Both the position numbers and the translations under genes were made by a program. From a virus, in IMG/VR virus record IMGVR_UViG_3300025151_000056, positions 1 to 49,092 of that record: a stretch of 49,092 nt of DNA. One strand, written 5' to 3'. Shown in pieces: positions 24,208 to 33,300 of the stretch (position 1 is the stretch's first letter; each line of letters begins with the position of its first letter). The notes under the pieces were generated by a model. It saw only the letters and a list, made by a program, of their open reading frames with translations. It made no database searches and was not told the origin of the DNA.

Positions 24208-25767
24208 ATGGTAAGTAATGAAGTGTTTGTAGGCGCAGGGGCAATGGCTACATTGATACCCGAAGTTGATATGTTTTTTAATGAATGCACAGTAAGTGGG
24301 GCAGTTGCAACATTAGATACATCGGTTGATGATGAAATTAAACTAGTTCCTAATTTATATGTGGGTTGTGTAGCAAAAATTGATACGAATGCTAGTGCAG
24401 CAACCGAAATTGCTGAACAGTATTTAGTGATTAAATCTAATACCGCAACTACAATTACATTTAATGAAAACATAGACCAAACTGTTGGCGGCCCTGTTGA
24501 TGTAACAATTTTATCATTTGGTGCGCCTTGTGTTGGGCCTATGGATGGTTCTTCAAATGCTACACTACTTTCTGATAATTGGTTAGGATTAGTAAATACA
24601 TTTACTCCGCCTAGTGTAGAAGTAGAAATGAAGCAAATGAATTTAGCAGTTTCCGGTGGTAGAAATTTAGATTATCAATTCAAAGGAGCAGAAACAGTTA
24701 GTGGTGGTTCAATGGATATATCTTTGAACAATGGTTCGTGGTTATATTATGCACTAGGAAAAATTACTGCAATGAGTGGTGGAGAATCTACAACAAATTT
24801 AGTATCGGGTTCTGATAGTAATATCGGAACACACAAAGGATTCTTTATTGATACAAGTGCAAAATCTATTGTTAGAGGGATTACAGGTAATCTTTACCCA
24901 CCTATGAGTGATGGGGATGGTAATCCTGAACACAGACACGATGATGATGGAATAGGTGATAGATTTCATCAATGGGATGGAACTCCAATAACCTATACAT
25001 TTGGAGAAGCAGATGGAGATATTCTTCCTTCTTTTGCACTAGAAGTTCTTTATTCAAAGACAGGCCGCACTTCCTCAACTACACTTGATAGTTTAGACCC
25101 ACATGAGAATATGTATTCTAGAGTTTTTACAGGATGCCAAGTTAATACTTTAACTCTAAACTTTGAAGAAGGTCAAGAACTCAAAACAAGTTTAGATTTA
25201 GTAACACGTAGGGCTTTTGATTCTCCTAATGGATATCTACCTACACGTGGTAGAACAGGTGTTGCAGCGTTGTCTGCATCTGCCGGATTAGCAAATTATA
25301 GTGCTACTGCTACAGATAACTACCCGTTCTTATTCTCCGATGGAGCAATTACTCTATTCGGTCAAACATATGCTAGAGTAAAATCAGGTTCTCTAACAAT
25401 CAACAACAATCTAACTCCACAAAGATTCATCGGTAATTACAGTAGAGAGATTGTGTCTGCTCATCTACCTGCTCAAAGAACATACGAATTGAGTTTTACA
25501 ATGTTGATTACAGATACTCAGGTTTGGGATGAATTGCGAAACGCAAACGAATCAACAGGAAATATTGTTTTAAAATTTGAAAAAGACACAGAATCAATCA
25601 CAATTACTCTAAGTGATTACCTAATCAACAATGTAACAGTTCCTTTCCCCGAAGATAAAGGAGCAATTGAGGTAGAAGTTACTGCTACTGCTAGAACACT
25701 AGGCACTACTACCTATACAGGTAAATGGGGAATCGTTACCATTGGTGGCGTAGCATCAGAAAACTGA
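24208..25767 (+). CDS. major tail (tube) protein
   Basis: About 519 residues. ATG at 24208 is preferred over GTG at 24193 because GAGGGGAT lies between them at good spacing. Beta-rich, Gly/Ser/Thr-rich, starting with EVFVGAGAMATLIPEVD, and with repeated tube-like elements (SGSLTINNNLTPQRFIGN, TYELSFTMLITDTQVWDEL). Near the C terminus, a segment TITLSDYLINNVTVPFPED is typical of tube proteins with immunoglobulin-like or receptor-like additions. Its position directly before the tail assembly chaperone with the frameshift site supports the call. Larger than the usual 200-350 residues, perhaps from added surface domains. Confidence 0.8.
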   Translation: MVSNEVFVGAGAMATLIPEVDMFFNECTVSGAVATLDTSVDDEIKLVPNLYVGCVAKIDTNASAATEIAEQYLVIKSNTATTITFNENIDQTVGGPVDVTILSFGAPCVGPMDGSSNATLLSDNWLGLVNTFTPPSVEVEMKQMNLAVSGGRNLDYQFKGAETVSGGSMDISLNNGSWLYYALGKITAMSGGESTTNLVSGSDSNIGTHKGFFIDTSAKSIVRGITGNLYPPMSDGDGNPEHRHDDDGIGDRFHQWDGTPITYTFGEADGDILPSFALEVLYSKTGRTSSTTLDSLDPHENMYSRVFTGCQVNTLTLNFEEGQELKTSLDLVTRRAFDSPNGYLPTRGRTGVAALSASAGLANYSATATDNYPFLFSDGAITLFGQTYARVKSGSLTINNNLTPQRFIGNYSREIVSAHLPAQRTYELSFTMLITDTQVWDELRNANESTGNIVLKFEKDTESITITLSDYLINNVTVPFPEDKGAIEVEVTATARTLGTTTYTGKWGIVTIGGVASEN

Positions 25768-25794
25768 AATTAATTTTTATGATAGGTGAAGGGA

Positions 25795-25816
25795 GGGATT
25801 AGACAAAAATAATCCC
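25795..25816 (+). terminator. hairpin followed by T-run after the tail tube gene
   Basis: Seven-pair stem GGGATTA/TAATCCC with loop GACAAAAA, followed by GAAC and five T (25821-25825). It lies in the 111-base gap between tube and chaperone genes, one of the few real gaps in the window. Partial termination here would give more tube protein than downstream tail proteins, which matches stoichiometric need. Activity is inferred. Confidence 0.5.
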
Positions 25817-25831
25817 GAACTTTTTGAAATT

Positions 25832-25874
25832 CCACCAACACACGTTTGTTTGTTTGTTGGTTTGATGTAGGTGG
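25832..25874 (+). promoter_or_regulatory. possible ribosome-binding-site hairpin before the tail chaperone
   Basis: CCACC at 25832-25836 can pair with GGTGG at 25870-25874, the ribosome binding site 4 bases before ATG 25879. An alternative pairing, CCAACA (25835-25840) with TGTTGG (25855-25860), would leave the site free. The loop contains four tandem GTTT units. The two exclusive pairings would allow control of chaperone translation, but the stems are short and this may be chance. Confidence 0.3.
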
Positions 25875-25878
25875 AAAT

Positions 25879-26244
25879 ATGGAAAAGAAAACTGTAAGTG
25901 ATAAGAACAAGTTGTTCGCAAGAATTGAAACTGAACGCCACTTTCTCAGAATTGCTGATGATTCTGATGAATATCTCCAAGTTTGGATAAAACAACCAAC
26001 TTGGCTACAAGTGGAACAGGCGTTATCGTCTGTAATGGATATGAATGCTCAAGGGCAAACAGTAGGAATCAACCTAAACAAAATGTATCGTTACATGGTT
26101 GAAAACTTTGTTGAGAAGACCGAGCCTTCATTGACGACAATTGAATTAATTAGACTCAATCCGTATATCGGAAATCAACTAAAAGAAATTCTCCCAAATC
26201 CGTTTGAAGACGTAATGGGGGATGATACGGGAAACGAAAACTAA
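25879..26244 (+). CDS. tail assembly chaperone, short (G-type) product
   Basis: About 121 residues from ATG 25879 (GTAGGTGG leader); an in-frame upstream start is possible but has no leader. The position between tail tube and tape measure, a helical/beta body (YLQVWIKQPTWLQVEQALSSV) and the 3' slippery site identify it as the G-like chaperone that coats the tape measure during tail assembly. It ends in NPFEDVMGDDTGNEN. Near the end the frame contains GGGAAAC (26229-26235), where ribosomes can slip back one base and continue to 26444, giving a longer GT-type product of about 188 residues. Confidence 0.82.
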   Translation: MEKKTVSDKNKLFARIETERHFLRIADDSDEYLQVWIKQPTWLQVEQALSSVMDMNAQGQTVGINLNKMYRYMVENFVEKTEPSLTTIELIRLNPYIGNQLKEILPNPFEDVMGDDTGNEN

Positions 26245-26444
26245 TACGTAGAGCGTTAAAAGGGGGTAGTGTAGCACCAATTATAGCATCAAAGATTATG
26301 ATATATACATATTCAGAAACCTTTGGCGTTAGCCCCTTAGAAGCATATAATACACCTGCTACACTAATACATGAAATGATGGAGATACATGGAGAAATCA
26401 AACGTATAGAAGCAGAAGAAATGAAGAAGGCTAAACAGGGGTGA
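26226..26444 (+). CDS. tail assembly chaperone T-domain, reached by -1 frameshift
   Basis: This frame lies one base behind the short chaperone and is open from 26226 (just after a TGA at 26223) to TGA 26442-26444. If ribosomes slip at GGGAAAC, the next codon is CGA at 26235 and 69 residues are added, starting RKLIRRALKGG and containing IMIYTYSETFGVSPLEAYNT and a terminal charged helix IHGEIKRIEAEEMKKAKQG. Such T-parts normally recruit the tape measure and tube. The frame has no credible start with a leader of its own, so it is expected only as a fusion. It is not visible as an ordinary gene and would be missed by standard gene calling. The tape measure starts 4 bases after its stop. Confidence 0.8.
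   Translation, partial: YGKRKLIRRALKGGSVAPIIASKIMIYTYSETFGVSPLEAYNTPATLIHEMMEIHGEIKRIEAEEMKKAKQG
26229..26235 (+). promoter_or_regulatory. programmed -1 ribosomal frameshift site GGGAAAC
   Basis: The heptamer G GGA AAC is read in the chaperone frame as ACG-GGA-AAC and has the canonical X-XXY-YYZ form for simultaneous slippage. It is the same class as the GGGAAAG site of lambda G/GT. It sits 6 bases before the zero-frame TAA (26242-26244) and inside the only stretch where both frames are open (26226-26241). No strong downstream pseudoknot was apparent. Confidence 0.82.
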
Positions 26445-26448
26445 ATAA

Positions 26449-28569
26449 TTGGTTAAGGAAAGTCTACAGGATGAAATAAAGGAGTTCAAAGAAGATTTAT
26501 CCGATATAGATAAATTATTTTATGATACTGCACTTTCTACTAATAAATTAAACAAAGGGCTTAGTTCAACTCAAAAAATTCTAGATAGTAAAGTTTGGAC
26601 TGTAGTATCTAGGGTTACTTCCGGTGGGGCGTTTTGGCGTTTTCAGAATAGAGTTAGAGCAGTAATTGAATCTGCAAATATGTTATCTTCTCTTAGTGCT
26701 AGAAAAGCAAAAAGAGAAGCAGAAATGATGCGGGAAACTGCTAAACTAGCAAAACAATATGAAAAACTAATTAAAATTCAAGAATTTTTTGAAAAAGGTT
26801 CTCCATTAGATGACGAAATGAAAAAGAAAATTCAAGAAACTGATGTTTATTATGCTACCCTATTAGGATTTTACAAACAAGGTTTGAGTCAAGAAGAAGC
26901 GACTCAAAGAGCAATGGAAAAAACCCTAAAAATAATTAAAGATAGATTAAAACAAGAAGGAATTCTAAATAAAATAAAGAAAGATACTGCAAAAACCCCA
27001 TTATTTGAAAGAACAAAAGCACTAAAGAAAGTAGGAAAATTCATAGATAAAGAAAAAGAATCGTTCAAGAGTTTGTTTAAGGAAACAAATAAGGGAATAG
27101 GTGCAGTAACGGGGTTCATACCAAAACAACTTAGTGATATCTCTAGAGGGTTAAGTGGAGAATTTTCAGAAACTCCTGATGGAAAAAAAATATCAAAACA
27201 ATTCGGTAAAGGTTCAAAATTAACTAAAATGCAAAAATTGGCTGCTGAATATTATGAAAAAAATCCTAAAAGAAGTGAAAAATTAGTGGATTATGCTAGA
27301 ACCTTAAACACATTAACAAGACCTATAACAAAAGGTGTTAAAACATTAGTATTCTATGTTGCAGCCATAGTAGGTTCTTTGATATTATTAGCAACAGGAT
27401 TAAGAATTTTATACGAGGTTTCTCAACAGTATGGTACAGAAATAAGTAATGGTTTATCTGCATTCTATGATGTATTTATGTATGGGTTTGAACTAATGAG
27501 TAGTGGTCTAGGAAACATATATTCAGGTGTTGTTAAGTTAGGAACAGGTCTTTACGATATACTAAATGGTGATTTTTATACAGGAATAACCACTATTTTA
27601 ACAGGTGGTTGGGAAATTATCTTAGGAGCATTACAAATTTTAGGTGGTTTGTTAGTTGTTTCCTTTGGGGCAATAATCGCAGGTTTAGGCCAAACAATAT
27701 GGGACGTTGGGTCAAGAGGTAGTGGATTAATATTAGAAAAAATCGGAAACGTTCAATCATTTGTTGGTAAGATTATTTTGGGTATAGCATTAGTAGCAGC
27801 AGCAATAAGTTTAGTTGTTGCAGGAACTATTGCTGCTCCGATAATAATAGCAGCCGCAATAGGACTAGCATTAGTAGCAGCAGGTAAATTCTTTATGGCT
27901 TTTGGAAGTACAATTGAAAACACTATTCTAAGTGTAGTAGAAGCAATAGTAGGATTATACATATCATTTAATCTTGCTAGATTAGAACTGCAAAAATTTA
28001 TACTCGATTCAATAATAAATTATGTTACTTGGTATATCAAAAATGTTGTAAAGGTAATGACCGCATTATGGAATGTTGCTATAGCAATTAAAAATACTAT
28101 TATTGGATTTGTATCTAGTATTCCGTCTCTAATCTTGGGTTTAGGACAAACTATTTCGGGAATAGCACAAACTATTATTGATGGTATTATTGGTGGTATA
28201 ACTTATCTATTTGTAGAATTACCTAACCAAATGGCGACTCAAATTGCAGCAATTATGCCTAGTGTTGATGTGCCTGATTTTGGTTTAGGTGGTGTAACAG
28301 AATATTTTGCATCCGGTGGAGTAGTAAATTCACCATATCAGGTAGTAGGAGAAGAAGGGCCGGAATTAGTCAAACTACCTAGAGGCAGTAGAGTATTCAG
28401 TAACAATCAAAGTAGAAGTATGTTATCAGGTTCTACAAATAATATAACAGTTCAAGTATCAGGTAGAGTAGGTGCATCTGATTCTGAAATAAGAGATATT
28501 GCTAGAAAGGTAGCAAAGGAAATAAACACTCAAATGAATAGAACATCATCAACGGTGGTTAGAATATGA
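26449..28569 (+). CDS. tail tape measure protein
   Basis: 706 residues from TTG 26449 (GGGGTGAATAA leader). N-terminal 290 residues are charged coiled coil; about residues 294-322, 368-412 and 441-485 are hydrophobic stretches (for example VFYVAAIVGSLILLATGL and ISLVVAGTIAAPIIIAAA) as in tape measures that insert into the host membrane. The C-terminal signature FASGGVV...GEEGPELVKLPRGSRVFS (about 622-652) is the classic tape-measure end. Length sets tail length; at roughly 1.5 angstrom per residue this predicts a tail near 100 nm, an estimate. There is no lysozyme or peptidase domain, in keeping with a host lacking peptidoglycan. The stop overlaps the next ATG. Confidence 0.93.
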   Translation: MVKESLQDEIKEFKEDLSDIDKLFYDTALSTNKLNKGLSSTQKILDSKVWTVVSRVTSGGAFWRFQNRVRAVIESANMLSSLSARKAKREAEMMRETAKLAKQYEKLIKIQEFFEKGSPLDDEMKKKIQETDVYYATLLGFYKQGLSQEEATQRAMEKTLKIIKDRLKQEGILNKIKKDTAKTPLFERTKALKKVGKFIDKEKESFKSLFKETNKGIGAVTGFIPKQLSDISRGLSGEFSETPDGKKISKQFGKGSKLTKMQKLAAEYYEKNPKRSEKLVDYARTLNTLTRPITKGVKTLVFYVAAIVGSLILLATGLRILYEVSQQYGTEISNGLSAFYDVFMYGFELMSSGLGNIYSGVVKLGTGLYDILNGDFYTGITTILTGGWEIILGALQILGGLLVVSFGAIIAGLGQTIWDVGSRGSGLILEKIGNVQSFVGKIILGIALVAAAISLVVAGTIAAPIIIAAAIGLALVAAGKFFMAFGSTIENTILSVVEAIVGLYISFNLARLELQKFILDSIINYVTWYIKNVVKVMTALWNVAIAIKNTIIGFVSSIPSLILGLGQTISGIAQTIIDGIIGGITYLFVELPNQMATQIAAIMPSVDVPDFGLGGVTEYFASGGVVNSPYQVVGEEGPELVKLPRGSRVFSNNQSRSMLSGSTNNITVQVSGRVGASDSEIRDIARKVAKEINTQMNRTSSTVVRI

Positions 28570-29306
28570 CGAGTGAAGCATTCAATGGGTTTAGTGTATG
28601 GTTAGAACTCGCTAGAAGAAATGATGTAAGTGGGGAACGTAGCGTAAATCGAATACCACTTTTTGCAACCGAAATACAAATCAATAGTTCAAAGATGGTT
28701 GTAAATACAGGTATTCCTTTTTCAGCCATGACCGAAGGTGAATCTGTAACCATTGCTTATGATATAGGACAAACAGAAAAAACACTTAGCATATCAGGAT
28801 TACTTTTGAATCAAACAATTGTAAAAGATAGTGGGAGTGGGCCAAAGAGTAGAGTATTAACATCTTTTGAAATGGCTCAATTGATACATTCTTATGTTGA
28901 TAGCAGCCAATTACAAGATGACCAATACATAAACAAATTGATTGTTTTAATTCCTAGTAGAGTAGATTCTAATTTTGATTATAGAAATGAGGGAGATGCT
29001 ACGGCGGATATTACCGACTTACCTAAAATTCCTTTTACATACAAAAACAGAAATTATGATAATTCGTGGCAGACAACTGTAGATAATTTTGTAGGAGATA
29101 TTGCTAGTTCTTTGGGTGTGGATTCAAACTTTCAAACAGATACTACAGACTTCTTTGCTGATTTTACAGAATTAGATGAGATTTTAGGTATGGAGGGATT
29201 CATAAATAATTTTTCAACTACTCTTAGTGGAGAACAATTTCCTGCGGTGCAATTTTCCTTTGACTTTGAAGTTGCGAGAGTGATTGCAGATAACCCGTTA
29301 AATTAG
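28566..29306 (+). CDS. distal tail protein (Dit-position), candidate
   Basis: 246 residues, ATG overlapping the tape-measure stop (ATGA). Beta-rich N-terminal half (IPLFATEIQINSSKMVVNTG, ESVTIAYDIGQTEKTLSISG) followed by a helix-containing middle (FEMAQLIHSYVDSSQ) and a beta C terminus ending QFSFDFEVARVIAD. Genes directly after the tape measure usually encode the distal tail or baseplate ring. No diagnostic motif, so the call rests on order and secondary-structure pattern. Confidence 0.6.
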   Translation: MTSEAFNGFSVWLELARRNDVSGERSVNRIPLFATEIQINSSKMVVNTGIPFSAMTEGESVTIAYDIGQTEKTLSISGLLLNQTIVKDSGSGPKSRVLTSFEMAQLIHSYVDSSQLQDDQYINKLIVLIPSRVDSNFDYRNEGDATADITDLPKIPFTYKNRNYDNSWQTTVDNFVGDIASSLGVDSNFQTDTTDFFADFTELDEILGMEGFINNFSTTLSGEQFPAVQFSFDFEVARVIADNPLN

Positions 29307-29314
29307 GTGATACA

Positions 29315-30388
29315 ATGGTTAGTGTACATATTGGAAAGAAAAGAGCATTGGTCTTTCCTGTTATGTGTGATGGTCATTTAAAATTAGACTATGATGCTAA
29401 TGATTCTACAGAATCTTTTTGGGGTTATGATGGAACATTTACATTTGAAGCAATTGTTACTCCTTATGATGTGAATGGTTTAGGACACAGAAATTCAGGT
29501 AAAGGACAGACAGATAGTGCAAAAACTCCACCATTCCCAAACTATAGTTTAGATAATCACGCAGATACTACTTCTAGTTATGAAAGTGTACAATATTTTG
29601 GCGCAGGTAGAAATACACACAAGATGATGCTATTTCATAATCCAAATTTTAAGGTATATTTACAGAATACTACTACAACTACCTTTAACCAACCTTCACA
29701 ATACCGTATTGTTGTAGAAATAAGGGACACTACAGACCCTTCTAACCCAATTACTACTGTAACTACTACTAATCCAATTATACGAGCAGAACACACGTTA
29801 AATGGGTATTATAACCATAGTTCTACTAGCACTAGTTTATACAATGGATTCAAATCTGATTATAGATTGTTAGATTCAAGCACTACAATCAGTTCAAACA
29901 CAATTACTGCTTCAAATTCAATCTATAATATATTGGAAAACGGTGTAGAAATCTTCAATTCAAGTGGTCAAAGTTTAGGAGTCATTTCTAATATTGCAAA
30001 TGATGGGTCTAATACTACTTTTGATGTTCCAAACAGTTCTTTACACACTTCTAACATTTATTATCATAATCAAAAAGAAGCACTATATTTAGAACAGACA
30101 TACAAAATATCTTGTGTGTTTATTGATAGTAAAACAATTCAAATTTATGTTAATAACTCATTAATCAAAACCGGAAATGTATCTATTGGGACTTTTGCAT
30201 TCGATGGTTCTGATTCATACATAGGTCAAGATGCTACACAATCGGCAACAGACAGAAAAGGAACACAATTCATGGGAGAAATACATGAAATAGGATTGTT
30301 TAGAGGGCGTAAAATCAGCACGACTTTAGATACTTTAACTCCACACTATAAAGATATCATGTTTTACTATTCCTTTGGTGATGTTTAA
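29315..30388 (+). CDS. tail protein with LamG/concanavalin-like lectin fold
   Basis: 357 residues, ATG with AGGTGATACA leader. The opening strands (SFWGYDGTFTFEAIVTPYD, about residues 34-55) and the closing pattern (FMGEIHEIGLFRGRK, about 320-334) are characteristic of laminin-G/concanavalin A-like jelly-roll domains that bind glycans. Between them are Ser/Thr/Asn-rich loops and a strand pair YKISCVFIDSKTIQIYVNNS, also typical of the fold. It probably sits at the tail tip and touches cell-surface sugars. Its TAA stop overlaps the ATG of the hub gene. Confidence 0.68.
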   Translation: MVSVHIGKKRALVFPVMCDGHLKLDYDANDSTESFWGYDGTFTFEAIVTPYDVNGLGHRNSGKGQTDSAKTPPFPNYSLDNHADTTSSYESVQYFGAGRNTHKMMLFHNPNFKVYLQNTTTTTFNQPSQYRIVVEIRDTTDPSNPITTVTTTNPIIRAEHTLNGYYNHSSTSTSLYNGFKSDYRLLDSSTTISSNTITASNSIYNILENGVEIFNSSGQSLGVISNIANDGSNTTFDVPNSSLHTSNIYYHNQKEALYLEQTYKISCVFIDSKTIQIYVNNSLIKTGNVSIGTFAFDGSDSYIGQDATQSATDRKGTQFMGEIHEIGLFRGRKISTTLDTLTPHYKDIMFYYSFGDV

Positions 30389-33300
30389 TGGCTAAAATAG
30401 ATGGCAAAATGACCTATGTTTTAACCAATGGTGTTAGTGAAACTAATGTTACTTCTCTTTATACAAGTAGAGGAACTGAAATAACTAACAATAGGACTTC
30501 TCTTGATACTTCTGTAAATCCTATTGTAGCCGTTACAGGAACTAACAATGAAAATTTTGCTATTTCTCCGAGTTATTTATCTAGTGCTATGTTTATGGAA
30601 ATACGAAATGCGCCTCATATTAGCACAATTTCAAATGATTATAGTGATAAAATAGGAAATAGAATACTGCCAACAAACGACAGTATTTCCACATATGCTA
30701 CCTGTACGCAAAACTGTTCATCTAGTAAAATAAAAGTTTATGATTCTACGGTATCTAGTGCTACAACAAATCGGCTTTTTAGATATGGTTCAAGTGATTA
30801 TCCTAGTTCAAATACAGTAGGATTGGACATTGATACATATGATTATTTTATTTTAATCAACCCTGATATTATTGATTCTACAACAAGAGAAGATTCTGTT
30901 AGGCCACATTTTGCTAAAATAACTAAAATAACCACCTTTGATGAATTCGGAGATGGATTAGAATTTGAACCTAAATATCCATCATTTATTTCACAAGGCA
31001 CTAAATTTGAAATTTTCAAAGGCCCAATCAAAACAGATACTAGCGTAGTAGCAGTTAGTTATGGTTTGAGGGGAGATACAGGTGCTTCAACTAAAAAATA
31101 TGATGAATTGTGTATTGTAAATAGACCTACATTTTATTTCTATAATGATAGGTTAGAAGTAAAAGACCAATTAGATTATGCTGAAAAGTATAACTTAACT
31201 TCACAACGTTGGTGGCTTGAAACTGAATCATTGGAAACTCAATCAAATATTGCATATTCACAATATGATGAAGGTAGCACAAGTAAATACTTTGAAGTTA
31301 CTGAAAGTGTTTATAGTAGAATATGTGCAGGTATGTCTATTTTTAGTGATGCAGGTGTGTACTTAGGAAATATTGAGCAAATGTATACACTAACATCTCC
31401 TACTCGATATAGATTTTTTTTGGATTATGCTAGAGTTGCTATTTCTGCTGCTAGTGGAGCAGATTATAAAATAGGTAAAACAGTTCAAAATGTAGCCTTT
31501 GTAACTCAAGGTAGATATCGAGGAACTATTCCTAATATTGGCAGACAGAAATTAGATGCAATATTAGTAGATAATAATAAAATTGCTGATGATAGTGATT
31601 CTAATTTAGACCCTATTTTTTGGGATAAATCTTTTACAAATATGAAAAGAGATTCTAAAGATGAGGTAACAAATCCATTATTTAACACTAAAACTGCTCC
31701 TTCTAGATATATTACATTAGAGCCTACAACTCTAAAAACAAGTAATATTACTTCTATTAATAGTGTTAATGTAAATAGCAGTAGTGGAAAAATATCTAAA
31801 TTGGCTCAAATTGAAATTAATGATTTAGAGGCAATTTATAATTCAAAAATAAAATTAGGAGACGATTTAAAAATTTACAATTCTTTAACTAATGGAAATG
31901 TCTCATCTTACACTATACCACACAAAGTAACTTACAATTCTACAGATACTAAAGTAAGAATAAGTAATGTAGGTATTGAAGAAGATTACAAAAAGTCATC
32001 ATCTATTAAATCAGATACTATTGTTTTGATTGAAGATTATTTCTATATCGTTGATACAATTGATGATAGGAATGCAGCAGGATATCAAGAATTTACAACT
32101 AAGGCTCGTAGATTAAATACATCAGACTATTCTACGTGGTCGGTAACTGCTAACATAGAATATTTTGATGATGTATCTATGAGAGTTGCTAGATTCAATG
32201 ATAAGTTTAGAGTAGATATTGAATCTGATACAGAAGTTGATTATGATTCTAATAATAGATTGACGATTAATAATGTAACAATAGAAAAAGAAAATACTTC
32301 ATTGTATAACTCTATTCTAAATGTAAGTAGATATAATAAACACAATAATTACATTGATTATGTAGATAAAAAGAATAGATTAGTAACGCTACAAACACCC
32401 GATAAATTATATCAAAAATCTAACATTAATCGTTTTTATTATTATGATGAAGGTGGATTTTCAATTAACAAGATGATATTTGATGGGTATGTTGAGTCTG
32501 CAATATCTAATGCTTCTGTTAATGCTCATTTAAGTAAAGGCGGTATATATTATGAAGTTGAAGGTAGAGATAAAACTGCAAACTTACTTACAGATGTTAT
32601 TACAGAAGATTTACAATTTACAGAAGATATTATTCATTCATCTTTGAATCCTCTTTTTGACTTATCAAGTACACAAACTGCTACCGGAACTGCGTTATCA
32701 GGAAAAACTGTAGTGGTTTCAGGTAATAATACATTGAGTAGATACACTTTACTTTTCGACAATAGCGGTAATCTGATTGGTGAAGTTAATACTAGCACTT
32801 ACAGTAGCCCGAACACAACACATACATTATACGATGATGTTTATGTTACTACATTACCTAATACTACAATAAAATACCATTATCCTTTTTCCGATTCAAA
32901 TTACATTTCTGGGACTAAAGCATTAATGGCTAATCCTGCTATGTCTGAAAGAACTGATGATTTTCAATCTATATCAGAAAAAGGATTAGTTATTGAAAGT
33001 GGTTTTGAAATAGATAATTCATTTGCACAAACAGATTTAGTCGGCAAATCTAATAGTGGTAAATTCAATACAGATTTAACTTTAGGTTTTGATTTAGCAT
33101 CTGCAAAAGCAATATCTACGGATAATGATAGCCATTTTGCATTTAAATTAACAAATGAAAATTTAGTAGATATTGATTATTTGAGTAAAACATTTGTGAA
33201 CGCTGAAATGTTTGATGTTGTTGAAACAATTAAGAAAGATGATAATACTACAACGCTTTCTATTGCTCCAAGAATGCCTATTGTTATGGGTAGGGTAGAA

